DNA from: CAZSWS01 sp964610765 | GTDB lineage: Bacteria; Bacteroidota; Bacteroidia; Bacteroidales; Tannerellaceae | NCBI GenBank assembly: GCA_964610765.1 | Contig: CAZSWS010000002.1 | Location: 1-64,000, forward strand | DNA length: 64,000 nt | Reading direction: 5' to 3' | Shown here: in pieces, positions 51,301-58,963 of the stretch | How the letters are laid out: each line of letters starts with the position of its first letter | How positions within the stretch are numbered: position 1 is the first letter of the stretch | Made by a program: the position numbers and the translations under genes | Notes under the pieces: generated by a model | Databases searched by the model: none | Told to the model about the DNA's origin: nothing | The model's input: the letters and a program-made list of their open reading frames with translations, nothing else

Positions 51301-52475
51301 AAGGAAAAATTGAAATTGAAGTAATAGGAGAAGGCTTAATAGATGATTTCCAATATAACAATCTGCGAATTAAAGTTAGAAACCTAGGTAAAGGGATTGA
51401 GCCGGACAAGCTACCACATATTTTTAGTCGATTTTATGAAAACAGCCCTAAAAACCTCACTCATAGAGGCAACGGGATTGGACTTGCACTAACAAAAAGC
51501 TTGGTAGAGCTACATAATGGAACGATTGAGGTGAGCAGTGATCCCGGCAAATGGACGGAATTTATCGTTTGTATTCCTATTAATAAAACAGCATTTAGCA
51601 ACCGGCAATTTCAGCAGGCAGATCTGGAAGAAAAAACAATCAACCCTTCTCAGTCAATTTCCGAACGGATAGAAGAAAAAGATACATCATCTACCGACTC
51701 AGCCACAGAAAGGCCAAAGCACTCATTATTACTTATTGAAGATGATTTAGAGTTGAGAAATTCATTGAAACAGCTTTTGGCAAACAAGTATGCCGTGACA
51801 GCTGCATCAAATGGACTGGAGGGGTTAGAAACTGCTAACTTGATAAATCCCGACATAATTATCAGCGATGTTATGATGCCGGAAATGGATGGCTTCGAGC
51901 TGTGTAATCGCATTAAGGAAGATATTAACACCAGCCATATCCCGGTTATCCTCCTTACGGCCAAAATTGACACCCACGACTATCTTACCGGGCTAAAACA
52001 AGGCGCTGATGTATACATAAAAAAACCGTTTAGCGTATCATTGCTGGAAGCACAAATTGAAACGATTCTCTTAAATAGACAACGAATGGTTGAGAAAATT
52101 CGCGCTAATCCTTTAAACCAAAACTTCAATCTCTCTATATCATCTTATGAAGAGAAGTTTCTAAAAAAAGCGATTGACATTGTAAAAGAAAATATGGAGA
52201 ACCCACTGTTTGATGTTAAACAGTTTTTAGAACTCATGGGAGTATCCAATTCCATGCTATACCGCAAACTGAAAGCACTCACTGACCTTTCTCCCAATGA
52301 ATTTATAAGAAATGCACGACTAAAAGCGGCAACCGAGCTTATGCAGCAACAAAAAGGGAATATCTCTGACATTGCCTACCAAGTAGGCTTTAATGATGCC
52401 CGTTATTTTAGCACATGCTTCAAAAAAGAATTCAAAATGACACCTGGAGAATATATGAAACAATTCGAGGTCTAA
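48378..52475 (+). CDS. Hybrid two-component system sensor-regulator (HTCS)
   Basis: A 1,365-residue inner-membrane one-protein two-component regulator. Order: signal peptide; two Reg_prop beta-propellers in the periplasm (about 25-690) with repeats such as RIWIGTEQGI, MWFATDNGL, LWVGTKGSGL; a Y_Y_Y domain (about 725-775); a membrane segment (about 790-812); HisKA with SHEFLTPL (His850); HATPase with NLLSNAMKYS and GNGIGLAL; a REC domain with IISDVMMPEMDGF (Asp1164); and an AraC-type helix-turn-helix (about 1260-1355) ending in the usual GFNDARYFSTCFKKEF. A TTG at 48333 would add 15 residues. It likely senses a fragment of the locus substrate and activates the SusCD unit. Confidence 0.95.
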   Translation: MIRTYFIFLLCSLSLACYANNEWDTYKVRAINNQDKLPGMQINQILQDSEGYMWFATDNGLCRYDGYTLKTYKSSNQTPRLLQSNNITTIIEDIDKRIWIGTEQGINILDTSNNQITSIDNDHLSNSYIHSFLLTSDSTLWIGTQVGLLEYHRENQSFTTYRNRPNDTTSICGNSIKALKEDAAGNIWVATYGYGICKLDTQKKIFIQYPAVSLLNRTNCLLEDTNNHIWVCNWGDGITKIQNSNNPTDPNYKRIETSTEYECIFHCIEQLPDGDILVGSNQGLHLIDKSDQLIAKNTQQNPIHTLVANEDILDLYIDKNNSIWIGTRNAGVFIAYLEKTPFTNFPINSTIDSKQPLKVNAFYEWDEDILLLGIEKVSFAFFHKKSKTIINYREIENYRNMFKQWPGNLQFIFKHPDKDELWLGTQYGGLIICQIKDHKIVSTQYHVNHLGNTPIGASISTIIRDQKQNIWIGSDEGLNIITANGDTLSHKTYNRIQTLLQDHTGAMWLGTYFDGIYRLRPGFNINKMSFEIYNTKNKLISSNEIMCIYEDSNQNLWVGTKGSGLQKYNREKNCFDPIPQTEDIPGDIIFNITEFNDDLILGTNQGLVIYNSTTHKSIVLDERDGMLDKTCQKNAVLNTGKGEIYYGTSKGFYIFCPELVDNDSASVKTVISDLKIFHKSFDELPEKKQKQLAGYLHPLHTKNITLSSSDNNLGIEFAALSYIHPEKRRYAYMLEGFDKDWIYTGAAQRTAYYTNLPAGKYKFLVKSINFNKIESVHNEEFYIKVLPPIYQSGYAYMLYFILTVLAIYLFYRFQLYRFRLQEAIKTEQIERIKSEELNQSKLRFFTNISHEFLTPLSIISCTFEELRRKFNINNQTVKAAEANVFRLNKLIEEILEFQKAENNKLRLQVSYGDIGLFIHNICCENFSLLVKSKEITLDIVCTPTHIPAWFDADKIDKVLYNLLSNAMKYSYTDGKGKIEIEVIGEGLIDDFQYNNLRIKVRNLGKGIEPDKLPHIFSRFYENSPKNLTHRGNGIGLALTKSLVELHNGTIEVSSDPGKWTEFIVCIPINKTAFSNRQFQQADLEEKTINPSQSISERIEEKDTSSTDSATERPKHSLLLIEDDLELRNSLKQLLANKYAVTAASNGLEGLETANLINPDIIISDVMMPEMDGFELCNRIKEDINTSHIPVILLTAKIDTHDYLTGLKQGADVYIKKPFSVSLLEAQIETILLNRQRMVEKIRANPLNQNFNLSISSYEEKFLKKAIDIVKENMENPLFDVKQFLELMGVSNSMLYRKLKALTDLSPNEFIRNARLKAATELMQQQKGNISDIAYQVGFNDARYFSTCFKKEFKMTPGEYMKQFEV

Positions 52476-52699
52476 TAAAAATCACTTCTCTGCGAGAAAT
52501 ATATAATCACAAGAAAAAACTCAGCCCCTAGATTCTCCTCAAATTTAAAAAACGAATTATTACATGGATGGAGGTAATTTGCAAAGGGAGAAAAGCTGCC
52601 TTATTAACGGGTGATTTTTGTGATTATTTACAGATAATTAACAAGGTGGGGCTTCCCTAAAAATGAAGGAATGCTTGGAAAAGGGACTTTTTGATGATT

Positions 52700-52836
52700 T
52701 TAGAGTGATTTTGGGGGCTTTTTAAAATCGGTATAGAGTTTTTAGTAAAAGACTATAGCCTTTTTATAAAGTCAATATAGCCTTTTTTGAAAATGTCCCT
52801 ATTGAATTTAGGTCGAAAATGATGACTTTTAGCAAA
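52700..52836 (-). repeat. Dispersed palindrome-rich repeat, copy B
   Basis: On the minus strand it reads in the same order as copy A at 1588-1732: GACCTAAATTCAATAGG, GACATTTTCAAAA, GGCTATATTGACTTTATAAA, AGGCTATAG, CCCAAAATCA. So the two copies are inverted with respect to each other and 51 kb apart. Like copy A, it lies directly after a terminator-like hairpin (52832-52877). A flanking pair of that kind suggests a non-autonomous, repeated element. Confidence 0.7.
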
Positions 52837-52877
52837 AAATAAGGGCTGCTACCAGTATTCCATTGGTGCAGCCCCTT
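52832..52877 (-). terminator. Terminator-like hairpin ahead of repeat copy B
   Basis: On the minus strand AAGGGGCTGC pairs with GCAGCCCTT, followed by ATTTTTTG. No gene on that strand precedes it, so the hairpin probably belongs to the repeat element itself. Confidence 0.5.
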
Positions 52878-52890
52878 AAATTTTAGGAGT

Positions 52891-52926
52891 GGACAATTTT
52901 GCTCGTTTCGCAAATCCTTATTGTCC
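52891..52926. repeat. Nested inverted repeat in the gap
   Basis: GGACAAT (52891-52897) and ATTGTCC (52920-52926) enclose the smaller inverted pair TTTGC/GCAAA. The resulting long hairpin lies just before the hairpin at 52832-52877. Likely part of the same repeated element; function unknown. Confidence 0.4.
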
Positions 52927-53375
52927 GTGTAATTGATTTCCAACAAGTGGATATATGAGCCTATTCAAAAGCGGATTAAAATGACTCCGCACAACCTACT
53001 CCGCGCCGATTGTGCATCAAAGCCAACCTATGCAGGTGGTGCATGCGATTCTTTCTGAATAACACCTATCCATCTATTCTCTCTCTCGTTCATTCGTAAC
53101 ATACTATATCTTGACATATTTTTTTTCATCTAAGTTAGACGGATAAAAAATAATAGTCAACTCGGATTATACTTTATTAACCCCGGAAAAGCACTTGTCA
53201 CTATTCATTTGAAAAAACGTCGTCAGCTTTTAGATATTATTAACAGACCCCGTGTTATAAACTTCACATCTACCCCAAGTGCTATAAGCTACTGAATGAT
53301 TAGAGGTGCTGAGAAACGGTAAAACAAGTAGTATGCAATGGATCAAGCGTGTATAGAAATAAAAAAAGAATATCA

Positions 53376-53407
53376 TTTGACTGTTTCAAAAAAAAACCCT
53401 ACTTTTG
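53376..53407 (+). promoter_or_regulatory. Promoter of rpsF-rpsR-rplI
   Basis: TTTG (53376-53379), 20 bp, then TACTTTTG (53400-53407): an exact match to the Bacteroidetes -33 TTTG and -7 TAnnTTTG pattern. It lies 32 bp before the rpsF ATG at 53440, so any frame beginning earlier is not translated from this promoter. Confidence 0.8.
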
Positions 53408-53439
53408 CACCTCGTTTTAATCAATTAATAGTATTTTAT

Positions 53440-53787
53440 ATGAACAATTACGAAACCGTTTTCATTTTAACTCCCGTTTTATCTGATGCACAGATGAAGG
53501 AAGCGGTAGAAAAATTCAAAAGTACCCTCACAGCAGAAGGTGCTGAAATTGTGAATGAAGAGGATTGGGGTCTACGCAAATTAGCCTATCCTATTCAGAA
53601 AAAAACAACCGGCTTTTATCAGCTGATTGAGTTCAAAGCTAAGCCTTCAACGATATCTTTACTGGAAACCCAGTTCCGTCGTGACGAGCGCGTTATCCGC
53701 TTCTTGACTTTCCGCCAAGACAAATATGCAGCGGAATATGCAGTGAAAAGAAGAAATTTGAGATCAGCTAAAGAAACCGTAAAGTAA
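53440..53787 (+). CDS. rpsF: Ribosomal protein bS6
   Basis: A 115-residue small-subunit protein that binds 16S rRNA with bS18. MNNYETVFILTPVLSDAQM is the standard S6 N-terminus (Y-E-T-x-F-I-L-x-P), and 'EDWGLRKLAYPIQKKTTGFY' and 'ETQFRRDERVIRFLTF' are family motifs. An ATG at 53338 would add 34 residues, but it lies upstream of the promoter, so I start at 53440. First gene of the S6-S18-L9 unit; rpsR begins 13 bp later. Confidence 0.97.
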   Translation: MNNYETVFILTPVLSDAQMKEAVEKFKSTLTAEGAEIVNEEDWGLRKLAYPIQKKTTGFYQLIEFKAKPSTISLLETQFRRDERVIRFLTFRQDKYAAEYAVKRRNLRSAKETVK

Positions 53788-53800
53788 AGGAGAGATAATC

Positions 53801-54070
53801 ATGGCACAAAATCAATCAGAAATCAGATATTTAGTTCCACCTTCCGTGGACGTAAAAAAGAAAAAATATTGTCGCTTCAAAAAAAGCGGTATCAAGTATA
53901 TTGACTACAAGGATCCTGAGTTTTTGAAAAAATTCTTGAACGAACAAGGAAAGATTCTTCCTCGTCGTATCACAGGAACTTCTCTTAAATTCCAACGTCG
54001 TGTTGCTCAAGCTGTGAAGAGAGCTCGTCATTTAGCACTTCTTCCTTACGTAACCGATTTAATGAAATAA
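53801..54070 (+). CDS. rpsR: Ribosomal protein bS18
   Basis: An 89-residue small-subunit protein partnered with bS6. It has 'KKYCRFKKSGIKYIDYKDPE' and the C-terminal 'GTSLKFQRRVAQAVKRARHL', the highly conserved S18 pattern (P-R-R-x-T-G-x-x-x-x-Q-R-x-x-x-x-A-I-K-R-A-R). It starts 13 bp after rpsF with a GGAGAG ribosome-binding-like stretch and ends 19 bp before rplI. Confidence 0.97.
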   Translation: MAQNQSEIRYLVPPSVDVKKKKYCRFKKSGIKYIDYKDPEFLKKFLNEQGKILPRRITGTSLKFQRRVAQAVKRARHLALLPYVTDLMK

Positions 54071-54089
54071 TATAATTGGAGGAGAATTT

Positions 54090-54533
54090 ATGGAACTAAT
54101 ATTAAAAGAAGACGTAGCGAACTTAGGCTACAAAGACGATATAGTAAATGTGAAAAGCGGATATGGACGTAACTTCCTTATCCCAAGAGGACTTGCGGTT
54201 ATCGCTTCTCCATCAGCTAAAAAAGCACTTGCTGAAGATCTCAAACAACGTGCTCATAAACTAGCTAAAGTTAAAGAAGACGCAGAAACTTTTGCTACTC
54301 AATTAGAAGGTGTAACCCTGACAATTGGAGCAAAGACAAGCTCGACCGGAACTATTTTTGGTTCGGTTACTAACATCCAAATAGCTGAAGAGCTAGAGAA
54401 AAAAGGATTCAATATAGACCGTAAAATCATCTATATTAAAGATGCTGTAAAAGAAGTTGGTAGCTATAAAGCACTTCTTAAACTACACAAGGAAGTTTCC
54501 GTTGAAATTCCTTTTGAAGTTATCTCTGAATAA
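54090..54533 (+). CDS. rplI: Ribosomal protein bL9
   Basis: A 147-residue large-subunit protein. MELILKEDVANLGYKDDIV, VKSGYGRNFLIPRGLA and the long linker helix followed by 'LTIGAKTSSTGTIFGSVTNI' (the C-terminal domain) are all characteristic of L9. A GGAGGAG stretch precedes the ATG. The unit ends with the terminator at 54559-54598. Confidence 0.97.
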   Translation: MELILKEDVANLGYKDDIVNVKSGYGRNFLIPRGLAVIASPSAKKALAEDLKQRAHKLAKVKEDAETFATQLEGVTLTIGAKTSSTGTIFGSVTNIQIAEELEKKGFNIDRKIIYIKDAVKEVGSYKALLKLHKEVSVEIPFEVISE

Positions 54534-54558
54534 ATTTAACAAAGTTATATTCAACCTT

Positions 54559-54598
54559 AAAAAAGGCTCGATGAAATCATGTTCGTCGAGCCTTTTTT
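54559..54598. terminator. Terminator of rpsF-rpsR-rplI
   Basis: AAAAAAGGCTCGA (54559-54571) and TCGAGCCTTTTTT (54586-54598) form a perfect 13-bp stem, with a T-run at the end. It lies between rplI and the amidase gene. Confidence 0.9.
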
Positions 54599-54662
54599 GC
54601 AAATTAACAAAACAATTAAGAGCAATTCACACCTTTTCAGGCTCCTATATCTGTAAAAACAC

Positions 54663-54670
54663 TATTTTTG
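54663..54670 (+). promoter_or_regulatory. -7 promoter element of the amidase gene
   Basis: TATTTTTG matches TAnnTTTG, 26 bp before the GTG start at 54697. It supports the GTG start over the longer frame. Confidence 0.6.
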
Positions 54671-54696
54671 TTTTTATTAAAGTTACACCAAGATTC

Positions 54697-55815
54697 GTGA
54701 ACAAAAGAATATTAGCATATACGCTCCTCTTGTTAGGTCTGATTTTGCCTGCCTGTTATACAACAGCACAGAACACCTCTTTCACAGTGGTTTTAGACCC
54801 CGGACATGGAGGACATGACAGTGGAGCTGTAGGTTCAAAAGCCAAAGAAAAAACAATCAATCTGGCTGTAGCATTAAAACTGGGAGAGCTGATTAAGAAA
54901 GGACATCCGGACGTTAAAGTACTATACACCCGCTCAACAGATAAGTACATTGCCTTGATGGATCGTGCTAACTTTGCCAACCGAAATAAAGCAGACTTAT
55001 TTATATCAATACATGCCAATGCTGTAAAAAAAGGGAGTACCGTACGAGGGACAGAAACATTCACGCTAGGACTAGACCGTACCGCTGAGAATATGGAAGT
55101 GGTAAAAAGGGAAAACTCTGTAATTCTGCTTGAAGATAACTATTTAGAGAAATATGAAGGGTTTGACCCGAACTCGGCCGAATCATATATCATCTTTGAG
55201 TTTATCCAAAACAAACACATGGAGCAAAGCGTATCGTTTGCTTCAGGAATACAGACAAAATTTAAAGGAAAAAACAGAGTCAATAGAGGTGTTAAGCAAG
55301 GAGGACTACTCGTCTTGAAACAAACAAGTATGCCCGGCGTCTTGGTTGAACTTGGTTTTATCTCTAACCGGGATGAAGAACGCTATATGAGTTCAGCCAG
55401 CGGACAAAATGAGCTGGCGCAATGTGTTTACGATGCTTTCACCGCCCATAAAAAAGACGTTGACAGAAAACGCGGGAGAGCATCCTCCCAGCAAGCAATA
55501 TACAACGAACCTTCAGAAAGCTATGCAGCCAAAGAGGAACCTATCAGAGAAGAAAAGCCCATTAAGCAAGCTGCTAAAAGTGGGCAAACTGTTTACAAAA
55601 TACAAATACTCACATCAGATAAAAAGCTCTCATCTAATGCTCGACAACTTAAGGGCTATGCAGACGCAGCCTTTTATATGGATGGGAAAGTATATAAATA
55701 TACCGTCGGAGAAACAACCGATTACAATGCAATACTTAAGCAGTTCAGAAAAGTAAACAAAGACTTTAAAGATGCATTTATCATCAAGTTTAAAGACGGA
55801 AAAAGAATCAATTAA
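54697..55815 (+). CDS. N-acetylmuramoyl-L-alanine amidase with C-terminal SPOR-like domain
   Basis: A 372-residue exported zinc amidase that cuts peptide side chains from peptidoglycan (Amidase_3, AmiC type). The signal peptide is 1-26. Zinc ligands: His in VVLDPGHGGHDSGAVG, Glu in AKEKTINL and His in FISIHANAV; the catalytic Glu is in VLVELGFISN. After a linker (about 270-300, 'EPIREEKPIKQA') there is a SPOR-like C-terminal domain ('QTVYKIQILTSDKKLSSNAR'). The start is GTG at 54697. The frame continues open to 54457 without a better start, but that runs through rplI and a terminator. The MCE gene follows 26 bp later. Confidence 0.88.
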   Translation: MNKRILAYTLLLLGLILPACYTTAQNTSFTVVLDPGHGGHDSGAVGSKAKEKTINLAVALKLGELIKKGHPDVKVLYTRSTDKYIALMDRANFANRNKADLFISIHANAVKKGSTVRGTETFTLGLDRTAENMEVVKRENSVILLEDNYLEKYEGFDPNSAESYIIFEFIQNKHMEQSVSFASGIQTKFKGKNRVNRGVKQGGLLVLKQTSMPGVLVELGFISNRDEERYMSSASGQNELAQCVYDAFTAHKKDVDRKRGRASSQQAIYNEPSESYAAKEEPIREEKPIKQAAKSGQTVYKIQILTSDKKLSSNARQLKGYADAAFYMDGKVYKYTVGETTDYNAILKQFRKVNKDFKDAFIIKFKDGKRIN

Positions 55816-55841
55816 TAACTCATTAGGATACGCAATCTACT

Positions 55842-56735
55842 ATGAAATTAAAAAAGATATTTACGAAAGAAGCTAAAATTGGTCTTATCTCAATAGTAAG
55901 TTTAGCACTTCTCTACTTTGGCATTAACTACCTGAAAGGGGTGGATTTATTTAAACCATCAAATAAATACTACGTCTCTCTTCCCAACGTTACCGACCTT
56001 ACACTTTCAAGCCCCATATATATTGAAGGCTTTAAAATTGGACTGGTAAGAGACATCAACTACAATTTCGGGGAAGAGAACGGTCAGATATTGGTAGATA
56101 TTGCTCTTGAAAGAGACATCAAAATCAATAAAGGCAGCTACTTCGTATTAGAAAAAACACTGATGAGTGGATCGCAGCTCAGTTTGAAAATGAACAAACA
56201 TGTGAGCTCACACTATCAATTGGGGGACACCATTGAAGGGCGTATGGCTTCGGACATACTAGTCAAACTAGAGAATGACATCCTGCCCACCATTGAATCT
56301 ATCCTTCCTAAGCTTGATAGCATCATGACCGGCATCCAAACTGTTGTAAACCATCCGGCACTGACCCAGTCATTGGCACATATTGAGCGGACGACTTCAA
56401 CACTTGAACGATCGTCAGTTAATCTAAATAAGCTACTGACTAACGATGTTCCTGTCATTGTTTCAGACTTAAAAACCATCACAGGTAATTTCACAGAGAT
56501 AAGTGGTACTTTAAAAACATTGGATATTACCTCTACCATAAACTCCGTCAATGCCACTTTAGCCAACCTGCAACAAACGACTGAAAAGATTAATGCCAAA
56601 GACAATACACTAGGATTATTGCTCAATGACACAACGTTATATCTGAATATAAACAACATGATAAACAGCACTAATGAGCTTATGATTGACTTCAAAAAGA
56701 ATCCGAAGCGATACGTGCGATTCTCGGTATTCTAA
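55842..56735 (+). CDS. MlaD/MCE-family protein
   Basis: A 297-residue inner-membrane-anchored lipid-transport protein. One N-terminal membrane segment ('IGLISIVSLALLYFGINYL') anchors an MCE domain (about 40-120): 'NKYYVSLPNVTDLTLSSPIYIEGFKIGLV' then the turn G-x-x-L-x-x-L-x-M. The rest is a long helical, T/S-rich tail ('VNLNKLLTNDVPVIVSDLKT'). MCE proteins form hexameric channels or tunnels for phospholipid trafficking; partner ATPase and permease are not seen here. It pairs with the amidase 26 bp upstream, a common arrangement in Bacteroidetes. Confidence 0.9.
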   Translation: MKLKKIFTKEAKIGLISIVSLALLYFGINYLKGVDLFKPSNKYYVSLPNVTDLTLSSPIYIEGFKIGLVRDINYNFGEENGQILVDIALERDIKINKGSYFVLEKTLMSGSQLSLKMNKHVSSHYQLGDTIEGRMASDILVKLENDILPTIESILPKLDSIMTGIQTVVNHPALTQSLAHIERTTSTLERSSVNLNKLLTNDVPVIVSDLKTITGNFTEISGTLKTLDITSTINSVNATLANLQQTTEKINAKDNTLGLLLNDTTLYLNINNMINSTNELMIDFKKNPKRYVRFSVF

Positions 56736-56758
56736 ATCCTACTAATTGGTGAGACTAT

Positions 56759-56778
56759 GCCGGTTGAAAAAAACCGGC
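56759..56778. terminator. Small hairpin after the MCE gene
   Basis: GCCGGTT (56759-56765) and AACCGGC (56772-56778) form a 7-bp stem. There is no T-run afterwards, so termination is uncertain. Confidence 0.4.
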
Positions 56779-56832
56779 AAGTATTGAATTGATGCTACTA
56801 CCCCTATCAGTGTGGGTGCGTATAATATTTCG

Positions 56833-56840
56833 TATCTTTG
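56833..56840 (+). promoter_or_regulatory. -7 promoter element of metF
   Basis: TATCTTTG matches TAnnTTTG, 24 bp before the ATG at 56864. The short leader leaves no room for a riboswitch. Confidence 0.6.
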
Positions 56841-56863
56841 TAGTTACCTGGAAATATAAATAG

Positions 56864-57820
56864 ATGAAAGTCAGAGTTATAGATTTAATTAACGAAAGTC
56901 GGGACACCGCTTTTTCTTTTGAAATATTACCTCCTCTTAAAGGCAATAATATTCAGCGGGTATATGATGTTATAGACAAGTTATGGGAGTTTAACCCCAA
57001 ATATATCAATATAACATCTCATCACAGCGAGAGTTTTTTCAAAGAACTTGCAGATGGTACTATCCAGAAAATGAATGTGCGCAAGCGTCCGGGCTCTGTA
57101 GCCATTGCTTCGGCCATCCAAAATAAATATAAAATCCCTGCTATTCCACATATCATTTGCAAAGGGTTTAGTAAAGAAGAAACAGAGTATGCTCTGATAG
57201 ATTTAAACTTCTTACAAGTGTATAACCTCTTACTACTTAGAGGAGATGTGAAAACATTGGACAAGAACCTCCGTCCGGAACTATATCATGAACATGCAAC
57301 CGACTTGCAAAACCAAGTAAACGATTTCAATGTAGGCATTTCAGTAGATGGAACATCTTTCGAAGCCAATGAAACTCCTTTTACTTATGGAATGGCATGC
57401 TATCCGGAGAAGCATGAAGAAGCTCCCAACATGGATTCAGACATCTTCTTCCTTAAGCAGAAAGTAGAGCAAGGGGCTGAATACCTGGTCACACAAATGT
57501 TTTTTGATAACCAGAAATACTTCGACTTTGTAGAACGATGCCGAAAAGAGGGTATCAATGTACCTATTATTCCCGGTATCAAACCCATTGTACTGAAAAA
57601 TCAGTTAACCGTACTTCCTCGTGTTTTCAGAACAGACATTCCGGAAGCATTTGCCGCTGAACTCAGAAAATGCAAAACAGATAACGAGGCTAAACAAGTA
57701 GGAATAGAGTGGAGTATAGAGCAATGCAAAGGGCTAATTACCAGCGGAGTGCCAAGCATACACTTTTACTCGTTCCTCGCTTCTGACAGCGTTTATGAAA
57801 TAGCAAAAGCGATATACTAA
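56864..57820 (+). CDS. metF: Methylenetetrahydrofolate reductase
   Basis: A 318-residue flavoenzyme that makes 5-methyl-THF for methionine synthesis. It has the N-terminal 'RDTAFSFEILPPLKGNNIQRV' (the Glu of the active site lies in SFEILPP), 'YINITSHHSESFFKE', 'IPHIICKGFSKEE' and 'VYNLLLLRGDVKTL', then 'LVTQMFFDNQKYFDFVERCR' and 'VPIIPGIKPI'. It has the length of a single-domain bacterial MetF. holB starts 19 bp downstream. Confidence 0.95.
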   Translation: MKVRVIDLINESRDTAFSFEILPPLKGNNIQRVYDVIDKLWEFNPKYINITSHHSESFFKELADGTIQKMNVRKRPGSVAIASAIQNKYKIPAIPHIICKGFSKEETEYALIDLNFLQVYNLLLLRGDVKTLDKNLRPELYHEHATDLQNQVNDFNVGISVDGTSFEANETPFTYGMACYPEKHEEAPNMDSDIFFLKQKVEQGAEYLVTQMFFDNQKYFDFVERCRKEGINVPIIPGIKPIVLKNQLTVLPRVFRTDIPEAFAAELRKCKTDNEAKQVGIEWSIEQCKGLITSGVPSIHFYSFLASDSVYEIAKAIY

Positions 57821-57838
57821 AAAACGGGTTAACACAAT

Positions 57839-58963
57839 ATGTATTTTAAAGATATAGTTGGACAAGAAAAGATAAAACGCCACCTGACAGAAACGGCAAA
57901 CAAAGGGATTGTTCCGCATGCTCAACTCTTTAGTGAGCGTGAAGGATCGGGGGCATACCCTCTGGCTTTGGCCTATGCACGCTATTTGAACTGCACTAAC
58001 CGAAGTGAAACAGACGCCTGTGGCCATTGTCCATCTTGTGTAAAATACGACCAGCTACAGCACCCGGACTTACATTTTGTATATCCCATTGTTTCGCGCA
58101 AGGACAAAAAGAAAGAAACGTGTGACGACTATCTGCCTGAATGGAGAGATTTCACAAGCGATCGCATATATTTCAGTTTCGACCAATGGCTGGAAAGTAT
58201 ACAAGCCGGTAATTCTCAAGCCATCATCTACTCCAGAGAAAGTGAAGAAATCACACGCAAGATGAACCTACGTATCTATGAAGCAGAGTATCGCATACTA
58301 CTTGTCTGGCTACCTGAAAAAATGCACCCAACCTGTGCGAATAAATTATTAAAACTGATAGAAGAGCCACCGGCAAAAACAGTTATCCTCATGGTGTCTG
58401 AACAACCCGATATGGTGCTCGGAACAATTCAGTCCAGAGCGCAGCGAATCAACATTCGCCCTATCGACAATGAGTCCATCACTGAAGCCATGGAGCGTCT
58501 ATACAGTTTATCTCCGGAAGACGCCGCTTATGTATCGCATTTGTCAAAAGGAAACTTTCTGAAGGCTATACAAGCTATCAGCGTCAGCGATGAAGATGCT
58601 TTCTTTTTAGAACAATTCAAGAACATCATGCGTAATTCATGGGCACGTAATGTAAGAGGAATGAAAGAACAAGCAGAGGAATTGGCAGCCATTGGACGTG
58701 AGAGACAAAAGAACTTTCTTGGTTTTTGCCAGCAAATGGTGCGCGAAAACTTCATATACTGCATGCAAGATGCTAAACTGAACTATCTGAATCGTCCGGA
58801 AGCATCTTTTGCTATTAATTTCTCTCCCTACGTTAATGAACGGAATGTAATCGATTTGATGCAAGTATTGGAAAAAGCAGACCGCCATATCGGTCAGAAC
58901 GTGAATGCCAAGATGGTGTTTTTTGATTTGGCTTTACAAATCACGGTGCTCATTAAACGATGA
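57839..58963 (+). CDS. holB: DNA polymerase III delta' subunit
   Basis: A 374-residue clamp-loader subunit that, unlike gamma/tau, lacks ATP turnover. The N-terminal 'YFKDIVGQEKIKRHLTET' and 'GIVPHAQLFSEREGSGAYPL' are clear. The zinc motif is CGHCPSCVKY. 'TCANKLLKLIEEPPAKTVIL' and 'IQSRAQRINI' are the sensor and delta'-type motifs. The usual Walker Gly-Lys-Ser/Thr is SGAYPL here, as expected of delta'. It starts 19 bp after metF and its stop overlaps the start of a tiny frame at 58960. Confidence 0.92.
   Translation: MYFKDIVGQEKIKRHLTETANKGIVPHAQLFSEREGSGAYPLALAYARYLNCTNRSETDACGHCPSCVKYDQLQHPDLHFVYPIVSRKDKKKETCDDYLPEWRDFTSDRIYFSFDQWLESIQAGNSQAIIYSRESEEITRKMNLRIYEAEYRILLVWLPEKMHPTCANKLLKLIEEPPAKTVILMVSEQPDMVLGTIQSRAQRINIRPIDNESITEAMERLYSLSPEDAAYVSHLSKGNFLKAIQAISVSDEDAFFLEQFKNIMRNSWARNVRGMKEQAEELAAIGRERQKNFLGFCQQMVRENFIYCMQDAKLNYLNRPEASFAINFSPYVNERNVIDLMQVLEKADRHIGQNVNAKMVFFDLALQITVLIKR

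Larger units (their letters stand above)
52476..53439. other. Long intergenic gap with a dispersed repeat and hairpins
   Basis: A 964-bp gap. It contains an A+T-rich stretch (52500-52700), the inverted repeat copy B (about 52700-52836), the hairpins at 52832-52877 and 52891-52926, about 400 bp in which I see nothing, and the rpsF promoter (53376-53407). The open frames that cross this region are low in coding quality. I see no gene. Confidence 0.65.

Noticed and set aside
52764..52946. Minus-strand 60-codon frame across repeat copy B
   Set aside because: Its translation comes from the hairpin and repeat DNA, and no promoter or family supports it.
53338..53439. A 34-residue extension of rpsF
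   Set aside because: It lies upstream of and across a consensus promoter (53376-53407), and bS6 proteins begin at MNNYET-type sequences.
54457..54696. An amidase N-terminal extension beginning at 54457
   Set aside because: It runs inside rplI and through its terminator, upstream of the likely promoter at 54663. The GTG at 54697 gives a clean signal peptide.
56841..56863. A riboswitch before metF
   Set aside because: The leader between the promoter element and the start is only about 24 nt, too short for a known SAM or cobalamin riboswitch.
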